Below, one piece after another: positions 27,800 through 35,452 of a stretch of DNA of 64,000 nucleotides. The notes under the pieces are model-generated. The model did not search any database and was not told where the DNA came from. It saw only the letters and a list, made by a program, of their open reading frames with translations. Source of the stretch: Bog-756 sp963699055 (lineage in GTDB: Bacteria > Actinomycetota > Acidimicrobiia > Acidimicrobiales > RAAP-2). The stretch is taken from the NCBI GenBank assembly GCA_963699055.1, contig CAVOTA010000001.1, forward strand, positions 794,447 through 858,446, written 5' to 3'. Numbering within the stretch: position 1 is the first letter of the stretch; each line of letters begins with the position of its first letter. The position numbers and the translations under genes are program-made.

Positions 27800-28345
27800 A
27801 TGTCGACCTATGCCGTCCGCACCTACGGCGACCCCGTGCTGCGCCAGGTGGCCAAGCCCGTCGCCGACGTCGACGGCGCCCTGGTGAAGCTGGTCGACGA
27901 CATGGTGGAGACCATGTACGAGGCCGTGGGGGCCGGCCTGGCTGCGCCCCAGGTCGGCGTGCAGCGTCGGCTCTTCGTCTACGAACTCGACGACGGCCCC
28001 AAGGCCGTGATCAACCCCGAGATCGTGGAGTCGTCGGGCGAGCTGTGGCACGACGAGGCCTGCCTGTCGATCCCCGGCCTGCGCATCGGGATCCTCCGAC
28101 CGGAGAAGGTGCTGCTGAAGGGGTACGACCTCGACGGCAACGAGCTGACGATCGAGGCCGACGACTTCATGGGAAGGATGTTCCAGCACGAGGTCGACCA
28201 CCTGAACGGCGTCCTCATGGTCGAGCGCCTGGACGAGGAGATGCGCAAGCAGGCCCTGCGGATCCTCCGCGACCGGGCCATGGGTCTCGACACCTCGGCC
28301 CTCGAGGCCAAGCTGGTGTCGGCCGGCGACGACCGACCGGTCTGA
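27800..28345 (+). CDS. def: Peptide deformylase
   Basis: Metal-dependent removal of the formyl group from nascent proteins, 181 aa. The three motifs are present: GAGLAAPQVG (residues 44-53), DEACLSIPG with the Cys metal ligand (EACLS instead of the usual EGCLS), and QHEVDHLNG with the catalytic Glu and two His ligands. The neighbour fmt makes the formyl donor reaction on initiator tRNA; the two act at opposite ends of the same cycle. Confidence 0.96.
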   Translation: MSTYAVRTYGDPVLRQVAKPVADVDGALVKLVDDMVETMYEAVGAGLAAPQVGVQRRLFVYELDDGPKAVINPEIVESSGELWHDEACLSIPGLRIGILRPEKVLLKGYDLDGNELTIEADDFMGRMFQHEVDHLNGVLMVERLDEEMRKQALRILRDRAMGLDTSALEAKLVSAGDDRPV

Positions 28346-28383
28346 GCCCCGGTCGACGGCCCCGGCCCCGCGGGCCGGACGGG

Positions 28384-28389
28384 TAGCGT
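28384..28389 (+). promoter_or_regulatory. -10 element TAGCGT, leaderless fmt promoter
   Basis: TAGCGT is followed by 7 nt and then the fmt GTG, giving fmt its own promoter although it lies only 51 bp after def. Confidence 0.5.
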
Positions 28390-28396
28390 CGCCCAC

Positions 28397-29278
28397 GTGG
28401 CCCGACTCGTCTACCTCGGCACCCCCGACGCCGCCGTGCCCCCGCTGCGCACCCTGGTCGACGCCGGACACGACGTGGCGCTGGTGGTGTCGCGCGCGGA
28501 CAAGCGGCGCGGCCGGGGCGGCGCCCTCGTCCCCAGCCCGGTCAAGGCGGCGGCGCTGGAACTCGGCCTGCCGGTCACCGAGGACCTGGCGGCGGTCACC
28601 GGCGTCGGCGCCGAGCTCGGAGTGGTCGTCGCCTTCGGTCGGATCGTCCCCGTGGCCGTCCTCGAGCAGCTGGCGATGGTGAACCTGCACTTCTCGCTCC
28701 TGCCGCGCTGGCGCGGTGCGGCCCCGGTCGAGCGGGCGCTGCTCGAGGGCGACGCCGAGACGGGGGTGTGCCTCATGGCCGTGGAGGCCGGCCTCGACAC
28801 CGGGGCCGTCTACGCGGAGGAGGCGACCGCCATCGAACCGGACGAGACGGTGGACGAGCTCCGGGCGCGCCTGGTCGCCATCGGGTGCCGGATGCTGGCC
28901 GAGCACCTGGCTGACGGGCGCGCCGGACTGCCCGTACCGCGCGAACAGGCGGGGAACCCGACCTATGCCGACAAGCTGCAGGCGCACGAGCTCGAACTCG
29001 ACTGGGACCGACCGGCCGTGCAGCTGCGGCGGGTCGTGCGACTCGGCCGGGCGTGGACCACCTTCCGGGGACGCCGGTTGCGGGTGGGGGCCGCCGACCC
29101 CGCCGACCCCGGGACACCGGTCCTGGCGCCGGGCGAACTGTCCGGCACGGTCGTGGGAGCCGGACAGGGCACCCGGCTGCGGCTCGTCACGGTCCAGCCC
29201 GAGGGGCGCCGCCCGATGGACGCGGCGGCGTGGCTGCACGGCACGCACCCCGGACCGGGCGAGCGGCTGGGGGGGTGA
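28397..29278 (+). CDS. fmt: Methionyl-tRNA formyltransferase
   Basis: Formylates initiator Met-tRNA with 10-formyltetrahydrofolate, 293 aa. The N-terminal Rossmann domain has VYLGTPDAAVPPL, the folate-binding LHFSLLPRWRGAAPVERALL and the catalytic Asp in LDTGAVY; a smaller OB-like C-terminal domain starts near residue 200 (PTYADKLQAHELELDW). GTG start, likely leaderless. In related actinobacteria rsmB then rpe follow; here an accessory block begins. Confidence 0.96.
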   Translation: MARLVYLGTPDAAVPPLRTLVDAGHDVALVVSRADKRRGRGGALVPSPVKAAALELGLPVTEDLAAVTGVGAELGVVVAFGRIVPVAVLEQLAMVNLHFSLLPRWRGAAPVERALLEGDAETGVCLMAVEAGLDTGAVYAEEATAIEPDETVDELRARLVAIGCRMLAEHLADGRAGLPVPREQAGNPTYADKLQAHELELDWDRPAVQLRRVVRLGRAWTTFRGRRLRVGAADPADPGTPVLAPGELSGTVVGAGQGTRLRLVTVQPEGRRPMDAAAWLHGTHPGPGERLGG

Positions 29279-29428
29279 GCCGTCCCGAGGGGTGGCGGCC
29301 GCGTTCGGTGAACAGTAGGAGAACGTTGTGTACCGGGAGGATGTCCCCCGTCCTGACCAGGGATGATGGCGCGGCCACGCCCGGCCGGCGGTGTTGCGGT
29401 GGACGGGTCGATCGTTCACCATGAGGGC

Positions 29429-29809
29429 ATGGTGGTGCGGACGGACACGGACAGCACGGACGGCGACGACGTGGTCGGCCGGCCGCCGCGGCTGGTGCCG
29501 GCCCGGACGGGCCGTCATCGCCAGCTCACGCGAGCGACCCTCGGGGACGTACTGTCGAACGCCGTGGACCGGGACGGTCGGTCCTTCCCGGAGCTGGCCC
29601 TGCTGCTGGGCACGTCACGCGCCGTGGTCTCCCAGTGGTGTGACGACCTCCTCGACCCGTGGCCCGAGAACTTCGACGCACTCACCGAGTACCTCGGCAT
29701 CGACCTCGACGAGCTGGGAGCCCTCGTGATCCGGTCGCAGTCCCGGCGTGCCGCCCGTACCGGCCGCGCCGCCTACCGGCACCCGTCGGGCGGGCGGATC
29801 GCCAACTGA
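29429..29809 (+). CDS. Helix-turn-helix protein
   Basis: Basic protein of up to 126 aa. The middle part, RSFPELALLLGTSRAVVSQWCDDLL, reads as a helix-turn-helix of XRE-like type, followed by WPENFDALTEYLGIDLDELG and an Arg-rich tail. The start is uncertain: ATG 29429, GTG 29432 and GTG 29435 are consecutive in-frame options, and GAGGG at 29423-29427 suits the GTG codons best. It opens the block between fmt and rpe. The 150-bp region before it is relatively AT-rich for this genome and has direct repeats GGTGAACA and GGAGAACG near 29310-29325, possible operator material. Confidence 0.65.
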   Translation: MVVRTDTDSTDGDDVVGRPPRLVPARTGRHRQLTRATLGDVLSNAVDRDGRSFPELALLLGTSRAVVSQWCDDLLDPWPENFDALTEYLGIDLDELGALVIRSQSRRAARTGRAAYRHPSGGRIAN

Positions 29810-29873
29810 CGCCACGCCGGAGGCGGGGCGGTGTCCGTTGGCCGCGGCCCCCGTCCATCGGTGCGACACCTCC

Positions 29874-29879
29874 TAGTGT
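29874..29879 (+). promoter_or_regulatory. -10 element TAGTGT upstream of DUF1330 gene
   Basis: TAGTGT lies 26 nt before the ATG, so unlike many neighbours this gene would have a short leader with the ribosome binding site CAGGAGA at 29895. Confidence 0.35.
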
Positions 29880-29905
29880 GGGGGCATCGCGATCAGGAGA
29901 GCCCG

Positions 29906-30319
29906 ATGGAAGTCACCAATGCCGTCTACCCGCACCCCGAGCAGTTCCGGTCGTTCTTCGACACCACCGACGACGGCCCGTTCGTCATGGTCAACCTGTT
30001 GAGGTTCAAGGACCGGGCGGAGTACGAGGACGGCGCCGCCGTGGAGCGCACCGGACGCGAGGCGTACGAGATCTACGGCGCCGAGGTGACCCGGCTCGTC
30101 GAGTCCCGAGGGGGACGGATCGTCTTCACCGGGGACGTGACCGGCATGATCCTCGGCGAGGTCGACGATCTGTGGGACATGGTGGCGCTCGCCGAGTACC
30201 CCTCGCATGCCGCGTTCATGGAGATGATGCTCTCGCCGGAGTGGGCGGCGATCGAGCCGCACCGGGTGGCCGGCCTGGCCGGTCAGCTCAACATCCGCAC
30301 CACCGTCCGCCAGGGGTGA
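29906..30319 (+). CDS. DUF1330-like protein
   Basis: A 137-aa protein with the dimeric alpha/beta-barrel look of DUF1330/EthD-like proteins: FVMVNLLRFKDRAEYE, EAYEIYGAEVTRLVESRGG, and WDMVALAEYPSHAAFMEMMLSPEW are characteristic. Such proteins may bind or modify small molecules but mostly lack assigned reactions. CAGGAGA is correctly placed for the ATG. It lies upstream of a P450 and an F420-type oxidoreductase, so a role in small-molecule metabolism is possible but not shown. Confidence 0.75.
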   Translation: MEVTNAVYPHPEQFRSFFDTTDDGPFVMVNLLRFKDRAEYEDGAAVERTGREAYEIYGAEVTRLVESRGGRIVFTGDVTGMILGEVDDLWDMVALAEYPSHAAFMEMMLSPEWAAIEPHRVAGLAGQLNIRTTVRQG

Positions 30320-30420
30320 GCCGGGTGGCCGCCGGAGGCGGACCGGGTCGCGGGCGGGAGCGTCGCGAAGAGTTTCACTTCCGTTCACCGAATCCGCCTG
30401 CACCTCCCGTTGCCAGGTCC

Positions 30421-30426
30421 TACCCT
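30421..30426 (+). promoter_or_regulatory. -10 element TACCCT, leaderless small-gene promoter
   Basis: TACCCT is followed by 7 nt and then GTG 30434, the start of a 55-codon gene. Confidence 0.4.
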
Positions 30427-30433
30427 CGGCGGT

Positions 30434-30601
30434 GTGCAGATCGGTCTGACGAGGATCCGGACGCAGCTCCTCGAGGCGGTGGGGCGCGGCGACCACCCGC
30501 CGTGTCCCGAGTGCGGCTGCCGCACCGAGCACGTGAAGACACCGAGCGGGGGTCACTGGGTGTGCCCGTCGATCGGCTGCCGCTGCACATCGCCCACCTG
30601 A
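30434..30601 (+). CDS. Small zinc-ribbon-like protein
   Basis: A 55-aa protein with one short basic helix (VQIGLTRIRTQLLEAVGRG) followed by two cysteine clusters: CPECGC and, 17 residues on, CPSIGCRC. The layout suggests a single zinc ribbon. It is short enough to be chance, but a leaderless-type -10 lies exactly 7 nt before GTG 30434 and the P450 gene follows 34 bp later on the same strand. Function unknown. Confidence 0.5.
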   Translation: MQIGLTRIRTQLLEAVGRGDHPPCPECGCRTEHVKTPSGGHWVCPSIGCRCTSPT

Positions 30602-30635
30602 CGGCGATCGCGCCGACCGAGGAGGGGAGGTGCGG

Positions 30636-31886
30636 GTGACCGACCTCGACGACCTCGACCTCACCGACCCGGACCGGTTCACCGACGGTCCGCCGCACGA
30701 GGCCTACCAGCTGCTCCGCGACACCGCCCCGGTCTTCTGGCACCCGGCCACGCCCACCACCCCCGACGGTGAAGGGTTCTGGTGTCTCACGCGCCATGAC
30801 GACGTTTCGTGGGGGGCGAGGCACCCCGACCTGCTGTCGTCGGCCGGGGGCGGTGGCCGCGCCGGCGGCGGCACGCTGATCGAGGACCTGCCCGCCGGGT
30901 TCGCCGCCGGGGTGCTCGTGAACATGCAGGACGATCCCCGGCACCGGCAGATCCGACGGCTCATCTCCCCGGCGGTCAGCCCGAGGGCCCTGCGCACCCT
31001 CGAGTCCGAGCTGCGGGTGCGGTGCGCCGAGATCCTCGACGCCGCCGTCGGAGCCGGGACGTGCGACTTCCTCGTCGACGTCGCCGCCGAACTGCCGCTC
31101 CAGGCGGTGGCATCGCTGCTGGGCGTCCCCCAGGAGGACCGTCACTTCCTCCTCGACTGGGCCGACGCCACGCTCGACTACGAGGACCACGACCCGGGCC
31201 AGACATCGGTGAGGTCCATCGAGGCCGGGGCGGCCATGTCCGCCTACTCGGTGCGTCTGCTCGAGGAGAAGCGCGAGTGCCCGGCCGACGACCTCCTGTC
31301 GGTGGTGGTCCGTGACGCCCTGCCGGACGGCGCCGAGCCCGGCGGCACCATGAGCGAGCTCGAGCAGCAGATGCTGTTCCACCTGCTCGTCGCCGCCGGC
31401 AGCGAGACGACCAGGAACTCGATCACCGCCGGCATGCTGGCCCTCATGGAACGCCCGGACGACTGGGAGGCGCTCCGGGCCGACCGCGCGCTGCTGCCGG
31501 CGGCCGTCGAGGAGATCCTGCGATGGGCGTCGTCGACCGTCTACAACCGCCGGACGGCGACCCGTGCGTTCGAGCGCCACGGGGTGACCGTCGGCGCCGG
31601 CGACAAGGTCGTGCTGTGGTGGCAGGCGGCGAACTTCGACGAGCGGGCGTTCGCCGCCCCCTTCGCGTTCGACATCCGCCGCAGCCCGAACCCGCACCTG
31701 AGCTTCGGGCTCGGCAGCCACTTCTGCCTGGGTGCCAACCTCGCCCGCCTCGAGATCGCACTCGTGTTCGACGGTCTGCTCGACCGGGTGACCGGCGTCG
31801 AGGCAGCGGGCCAGGTGGAACGCACGCGGTCGAACAAGCACGCCGGGTTCCGTCACGCCCCGGTCCGGTTCGACGTCGGAGCGTGA
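30636..31886 (+). CDS. Cytochrome P450
   Basis: Soluble bacterial class I P450, 416 aa. The I-helix oxygen-binding motif AAGSETT is at 253-259, ExxR (EILR) at 293-296 and the heme loop FGLGSHFCLGANLARLE with Cys364. It needs a ferredoxin and reductase, none of which are encoded nearby. Overall it resembles actinobacterial families acting on steroids, terpenes or fatty acids (for example the NPHLSFGLGSHFCLGA block), but the substrate cannot be assigned. GAGGAGGGG before GTG 30636 favours that start over GTG 30630. Confidence 0.93.
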   Translation: MTDLDDLDLTDPDRFTDGPPHEAYQLLRDTAPVFWHPATPTTPDGEGFWCLTRHDDVSWGARHPDLLSSAGGGGRAGGGTLIEDLPAGFAAGVLVNMQDDPRHRQIRRLISPAVSPRALRTLESELRVRCAEILDAAVGAGTCDFLVDVAAELPLQAVASLLGVPQEDRHFLLDWADATLDYEDHDPGQTSVRSIEAGAAMSAYSVRLLEEKRECPADDLLSVVVRDALPDGAEPGGTMSELEQQMLFHLLVAAGSETTRNSITAGMLALMERPDDWEALRADRALLPAAVEEILRWASSTVYNRRTATRAFERHGVTVGAGDKVVLWWQAANFDERAFAAPFAFDIRRSPNPHLSFGLGSHFCLGANLARLEIALVFDGLLDRVTGVEAAGQVERTRSNKHAGFRHAPVRFDVGA

Positions 31887-31947
31887 CGGGCCGGTCCGCC
31901 CCGTGTGCCGCCGGTGCGCCCGCGGCCGGGCGGACCGGGGCCCTGGG

Positions 31948-31953
31948 TAACGT
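31948..31953 (+). promoter_or_regulatory. -10 element TAACGT, leaderless LLM gene promoter
   Basis: TAACGT is followed by 6 nt and then GTG 31960. Confidence 0.5.
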
Positions 31954-31959
31954 GACGCC

Positions 31960-32811
31960 GTGGACCTCGGGCGCGTGGGCGTGTGGTGGAGCGGGTCGTG
32001 GCGGGCGGAGGACGGCGCCCCCGACACCGCCGCCGAGTTGGAGGCGCTCGGGTACACGGCCCTGTGGTCCTCGGGCGGATTCGGGCCGGGACTGTCACCG
32101 CACTTCGCCCGCCTGATGGCCGCGACCGCCCGCATCGCCGTGGTCAGCGGCATCGTCAGCATCTGGACCACCCCGCCGGACGAGCTCGCCGCCGACGTCG
32201 CCGATCTCGAGGCGAACCACCCGGGCCGCTTCGTCCTGGGCCTCGGGACCAGTCACTCCGCCATCGTCCAGAACTACCGGCGCCCCTACAGCCACATGGT
32301 CGGGTACCTCGACGGCCTCGACGCGGCGACCCCCGCGGCGCCGAGCGGGCGGAGGGTGCTCGCCGCCCTCGGCCCGCGGATGCTGACGCTGGCGGCCGAG
32401 CGGGCTGCAGGCGCCCATTCGTACTTCGTCCCGGTCGAGCACACGGCTCGTGCCCGGGAGCTCCTGGGCCCCGAGGCGCTCCTCGCCGTCGAGGTGACGG
32501 CGGTGCCCGACGGCGACGCCGGGCGGGCCCGTGACGTCGCCCGGTCGTTCACCACCGGGTACCTGGGTCTCCCCAACTACGCCGCCAACCTCCGGCATCT
32601 CGGGTACGACGACGCGGACCTGGCCGGCGGGGGGAGCGACCGCCTCGTCGACGACGTGGTCGCGTGGGGCGGGCCCGAGCGCATCGCCCGCCAGATCAGC
32701 CGCCACCTCGAGGCCGGAGCCGACCACGTGTGTCTCCAGGTCCTCGCCCCGCGTGAGTCGTTCCCGATGCACGACTACCGCACGCTCGCCCCGGCCGTCC
32801 TGGACGCCTGA
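31960..32811 (+). CDS. LLM-class (F420-dependent type) oxidoreductase
   Basis: A 283-aa TIM-barrel protein of the luciferase-like monooxygenase superfamily, resembling the TIGR03620/MSMEG_4141 group of predicted F420-dependent enzymes. Visible blocks are LGRVGVWWSGSW at the N-terminus, AATARIAVVSGIVSIWTTPP, HPGRFVLGLGTSHS and RRVLAALGPRMLTLAAERAAGAHSY, and the C-terminal GPERIARQISRHLEAGADHVCLQVL. The cofactor is inferred from family membership only. Its own leaderless promoter suggests it is not strictly in one operon with the P450 73 bp upstream. Confidence 0.85.
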   Translation: MDLGRVGVWWSGSWRAEDGAPDTAAELEALGYTALWSSGGFGPGLSPHFARLMAATARIAVVSGIVSIWTTPPDELAADVADLEANHPGRFVLGLGTSHSAIVQNYRRPYSHMVGYLDGLDAATPAAPSGRRVLAALGPRMLTLAAERAAGAHSYFVPVEHTARARELLGPEALLAVEVTAVPDGDAGRARDVARSFTTGYLGLPNYAANLRHLGYDDADLAGGGSDRLVDDVVAWGGPERIARQISRHLEAGADHVCLQVLAPRESFPMHDYRTLAPAVLDA

Positions 32812-32860
32812 GCACGGTGACGGCACCAGACCCGGGCGGGTCGACGGGCACGCGCCGGGC

Positions 32861-33208
32861 TCAGACCTCGTCCCGGTAGCGGGCCACCAGCTGACGGGAG
32901 ATGCCCAGCCGCTCGGCGAGCTGCACCGTGGTCATCCCCTCGGCGAGCGCGAGACGGATCATGGCGCCCCGGCCCACCCGGCGGGAGGCGTTGGTCCGGT
33001 CGAGCGCATCGGTCAGCCGGGGGATCACCCCGGCGGTGCCACCCCGGCCGAGGATCGTCGTCATCGTGTAGCCCTCGTCCATGAGGGCCAGGGACAGCCG
33101 AAGCTCGTCCTGCATCTGCCGACAGGCGTGGATGAGCCGCTCGAGCTGGTCGATCTCCTGGGTGGCGCCCTCGATGACCTCGCGCCGGCAGTCGTCCACG
33201 TCACTCAT
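32861..33208 (-). CDS. Helix-turn-helix protein
   Basis: A 115-aa protein: an acidic, probably helical N-terminal half (TQEIDQLERLIHACRQMQDELRLSLALMDEG) and a C-terminal helix-turn-helix, MTTVQLAERLGISRQLVARYRDEV, ending the protein. A GRGGTAGVIPRLTDALDRTNASRRVGRG linker joins them. Possibly a small DNA-binding protein that controls the flanking block. It is convergent with the LLM gene and divergent from rpe. GAGGTCC precedes the ATG at 33208 on the minus strand. Confidence 0.7.
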   Translation of the reverse strand: MSDVDDCRREVIEGATQEIDQLERLIHACRQMQDELRLSLALMDEGYTMTTILGRGGTAGVIPRLTDALDRTNASRRVGRGAMIRLALAEGMTTVQLAERLGISRQLVARYRDEV

Positions 33209-33522
33209 CGGTCAGGACCTCGATTCGCCGGTTCCGTCCACCGGTCTTAGCAGATGCGCGCCCTCGCCCACGGTGTGCGGCGGCGATCCGACCGGCCCCC
33301 GCACCTCCCGTCGTTCCGTTCGCCACGGTGTCCGCACCTCCTCCGGTCGTTCCGCGCGCCCTCCGACCGGCGGGTCGCTGCGCACCCGCCGGCCCCGCTC
33401 CGATCATCGGCCACCAGCGTCCCTCTGGCCAGGGCCGATGGTCCCGTCGGGAACCGGGCGGAGTCCCGTCGGGCACCGGGGGTCGACGACCCCGGTTCCG
33501 GCCCACCGGTAGGCTCACCCCG
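33209..33522. other. Non-coding gap between HTH gene and rpe
   Basis: No convincing gene. Open frames on both strands are rich in Arg, Pro and Ser and read into rpe out of frame. The region holds imperfect direct repeats (GCACCTCC followed by CGTTCCG near 33300 and 33335), a repeated GTCCCGTCGGG at about 33440 and 33466, a GGGTCGACGACCC palindrome near 33480 and, at its end, the rpe -10 element. It is unusually long for this compact genome and borders the accessory block. Confidence 0.6.
33510..33515 (+). promoter_or_regulatory. -10 element TAGGCT, leaderless rpe promoter
   Basis: TAGGCT is followed by 7 nt and then ATG 33523, starting the rpe-ribD unit. Confidence 0.55.
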
Positions 33523-34230
33523 ATGGCCGCCCGACCCGCCCGACCCGCCCGACCGCCCCAGCTGCGGGTCGCCCCGTCGATCCTGTCCGCCGACTTCGGC
33601 AGCCTGGCCGACGCCGTGGCTCGGGTGAGCCCGGGCACGGACTGGCTGCACGTCGACGTGATGGACGGCCACTTCGTGCCGAACCTGACCATCGGGCCGC
33701 CGGTGGTGGCGTCGCTGCGGGTCCACTGCGACCTCTTCTTCGACACCCACCTGATGATCACCGAGCCGGAGCGGTACCTCGAGGCGTTCCGCACTGCGGG
33801 AGCCGACGGTTGCACCGTGCACGTCGAGGTGGGGGAGACGGCCGCCCTGATCGCCCAGATGCGCGACCTCGGGCTGCGGGTGGGTCTGGCCGCCAACCCG
33901 GACACTCCGTTCGAGGCCCTCGAGCCCTTCCTCGACCAGGTCGACCTGGTGCTGTGCATGACCGTGTTCCCCGGGTTCGGCGGCCAGTCGTTCATCGCCG
34001 ACGTGCTCCCGAAGATCGCCCGGGTGCGCGCCGCCGCCGACGCCACCGGACTCGACCTCGACGTCGAGGTGGACGGTGGGATCGACGAACGCACCGTGGT
34101 CGACGTCGTCCGTGCCGGCGCCAACGTCTTCGTGGCGGGCTCCGCCGTGTTCGGCCGGGACGACCCGCTGGCCGCCGTCGAGGGCATCCTGGACGCGGCG
34201 GCGGGCGAACGGACCGGAGCACCGTCCTGA
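33523..34230 (+). CDS. rpe: Ribulose-phosphate 3-epimerase
   Basis: Interconverts ribulose 5-phosphate and xylulose 5-phosphate, 235 aa. TIM-barrel motifs are complete: VAPSILSADFGSL, HVDVMDGHFVPNLTIGP, FDTHLMI, MTVFPGFGGQSFI and EVDGGIDERTV with the metal-binding His and Asp residues. ATG 33523 is chosen over the in-frame ATG 33328 because the -10 lies 7 nt before it and the upstream residues are not family-like. Ribulose 5-phosphate is a riboflavin precursor used by the RibB half of ribBA downstream. Confidence 0.96.
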   Translation: MAARPARPARPPQLRVAPSILSADFGSLADAVARVSPGTDWLHVDVMDGHFVPNLTIGPPVVASLRVHCDLFFDTHLMITEPERYLEAFRTAGADGCTVHVEVGETAALIAQMRDLGLRVGLAANPDTPFEALEPFLDQVDLVLCMTVFPGFGGQSFIADVLPKIARVRAAADATGLDLDVEVDGGIDERTVVDVVRAGANVFVAGSAVFGRDDPLAAVEGILDAAAGERTGAPS

Positions 34231-35288
34231 CCGCCGGTGCGACGACCCCACCGGCGGGCGACACGGATGCCGCGTGGATGCTGCGGGCGGTGGAGGCGGC
34301 CGAGCGGGTGCACGGGCGGACCTCGCCGAACCCCTGGGTCGGCGCCGTCGTGGTTCCCGCGCCTGTGGCCGGACAGCCGTCCACCTGGTTCACCGGTGCC
34401 ACCGCACCGCCCGGGGGCCCCCACGCCGAGGTCGTCGCCCTGGAGGCGGCGGGTGGGCAGGCCCGGGACGCCACGCTCTACGTGACGCTCGAGCCGTGCT
34501 CGCATCACGGCCGGACGCCGCCGTGCGTGGACGCGGTGCTGGCCGCCGGGATCCGCCGGGTGGTGGTCGGTGCGTGCGACCCCGACCCGCTGGTGGACGG
34601 AAGGGGGATCGCCGCCCTGCGGGCGGCGGGTGTCGAGGTGGAGGTCGGGGTGGAGGCCGACGTGGTGGCGGAGCAGCTCGCCCCCTACTCGTGCCATCGG
34701 CGCACCGGACGCCCCTGGGTCGTCCTCAAGCTGGCGTCGACCCTCGACGGCCGGATCGCCGCACCCGACGGCTCGAGTCGGTGGATCACCGGCGACGCGG
34801 CCCGCCTGGACGCCCACCGACTGCGGGCCGTGTCCGACGCCGTGCTCGTGGGCGCCGGGACCGTGCGGGTCGACGACCCGTCCCTGACGGTGCGGCTGCC
34901 CGAGGGGGACCCGTGGTTCCGTGGGCCGGACGAGCAGCCGGTCCGGGTCGTGCTGGGCGCCGCGCCCGCAGGCGCCCACGTCCTCCCGGCACTGGAGCTG
35001 TCGGGTCCCCTGGACGAGGTCCTCGACGACCTGGGGTCGCGGGGCATGGTCCAGGTCCTGGTGGAAGGCGGGGCGGGCGTGGCTCACGACCTCCACGCCG
35101 CCGGCCTGGTCGACCGGTACGTGCTCTACCTGGCCCCGGCACTGTTCGGGGGGGACGACGCCCGGCCGCTCTTCGCCGGGCCGGGGGCGCCCACCGTCGA
35201 CGAGGTGTGGCGGGGGGAGGTGCGCTCGGTGACTAGCCTGGGAGGCGACGTACGGGTGGAGCTGGCTCCGACCGGACCGCGGGGCTGA
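34227..35288 (+). CDS. ribD: Bifunctional pyrimidine deaminase/reductase of riboflavin synthesis
   Basis: Second and third steps of riboflavin synthesis, 353 aa from CTG 34227. The deaminase part has RTSPNPWVGAVV, the zinc motif GPHAEVVAL and TLEPCSHHGRTPPC; the reductase part begins near residue 155 (RPWVVLKLASTLDGRIA) and has WITGDAAR, DAVLVGAGTVRVDDP and VEGGAGVAHDL. The open frame has no ATG/GTG/TTG before Met18 (ATG 34278), which aligns with an internal Met in other RibDs; CTG 34227 overlaps the rpe stop (CTGA) and has CGGAG 7 nt upstream, so CTG is preferred. Confidence 0.92.
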   Translation: MTAGATTPPAGDTDAAWMLRAVEAAERVHGRTSPNPWVGAVVVPAPVAGQPSTWFTGATAPPGGPHAEVVALEAAGGQARDATLYVTLEPCSHHGRTPPCVDAVLAAGIRRVVVGACDPDPLVDGRGIAALRAAGVEVEVGVEADVVAEQLAPYSCHRRTGRPWVVLKLASTLDGRIAAPDGSSRWITGDAARLDAHRLRAVSDAVLVGAGTVRVDDPSLTVRLPEGDPWFRGPDEQPVRVVLGAAPAGAHVLPALELSGPLDEVLDDLGSRGMVQVLVEGGAGVAHDLHAAGLVDRYVLYLAPALFGGDDARPLFAGPGAPTVDEVWRGEVRSVTSLGGDVRVELAPTGPRG

Positions 35289-35381
35289 CGCCCCACCGGC
35301 AGCGCGACACGGCGTCGGCCGCACGGCGGTCGAACCACCAGGAGGACCGACCGGCCACGGACCGGGACGTCAAGGACGACG

Positions 35382-35413
35382 CAGTACCGGACGACAGAAG
35401 CAGTACCGGACGG
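35382..35413 (+). repeat. Direct repeat GCAGTACCGGACG upstream of ribBA
   Basis: The 13-bp sequence occurs at 35382-35394 and 35401-35413, in the 164-bp gap between ribD and ribBA. It may be an operator pair or chance; no FMN riboswitch core is present in this gap. Confidence 0.5.
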
Positions 35414-35452
35414 CACCGGCCGCGCCGGATGACACGAGGGAGACCCAGGGCG

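Noticed and set aside
33328..33522. Upstream extension of rpe to ATG 33328
   Set aside because: The added residues are Pro/Arg-rich and not family-like, while TAGGCT lies 7 nt before ATG 33523.
33254..33628. Possible 124-codon gene between the HTH gene and rpe
   Set aside because: Arg/Pro/Ser-rich, reads into rpe out of frame, no ribosome binding site or properly spaced -10, and no motif.
35289..35452. FMN riboswitch upstream of ribBA
   Set aside because: The conserved FMN riboswitch core (AGGGUGAAAUUCCC-like) is absent and the gap is mostly GC-rich with a short direct repeat.
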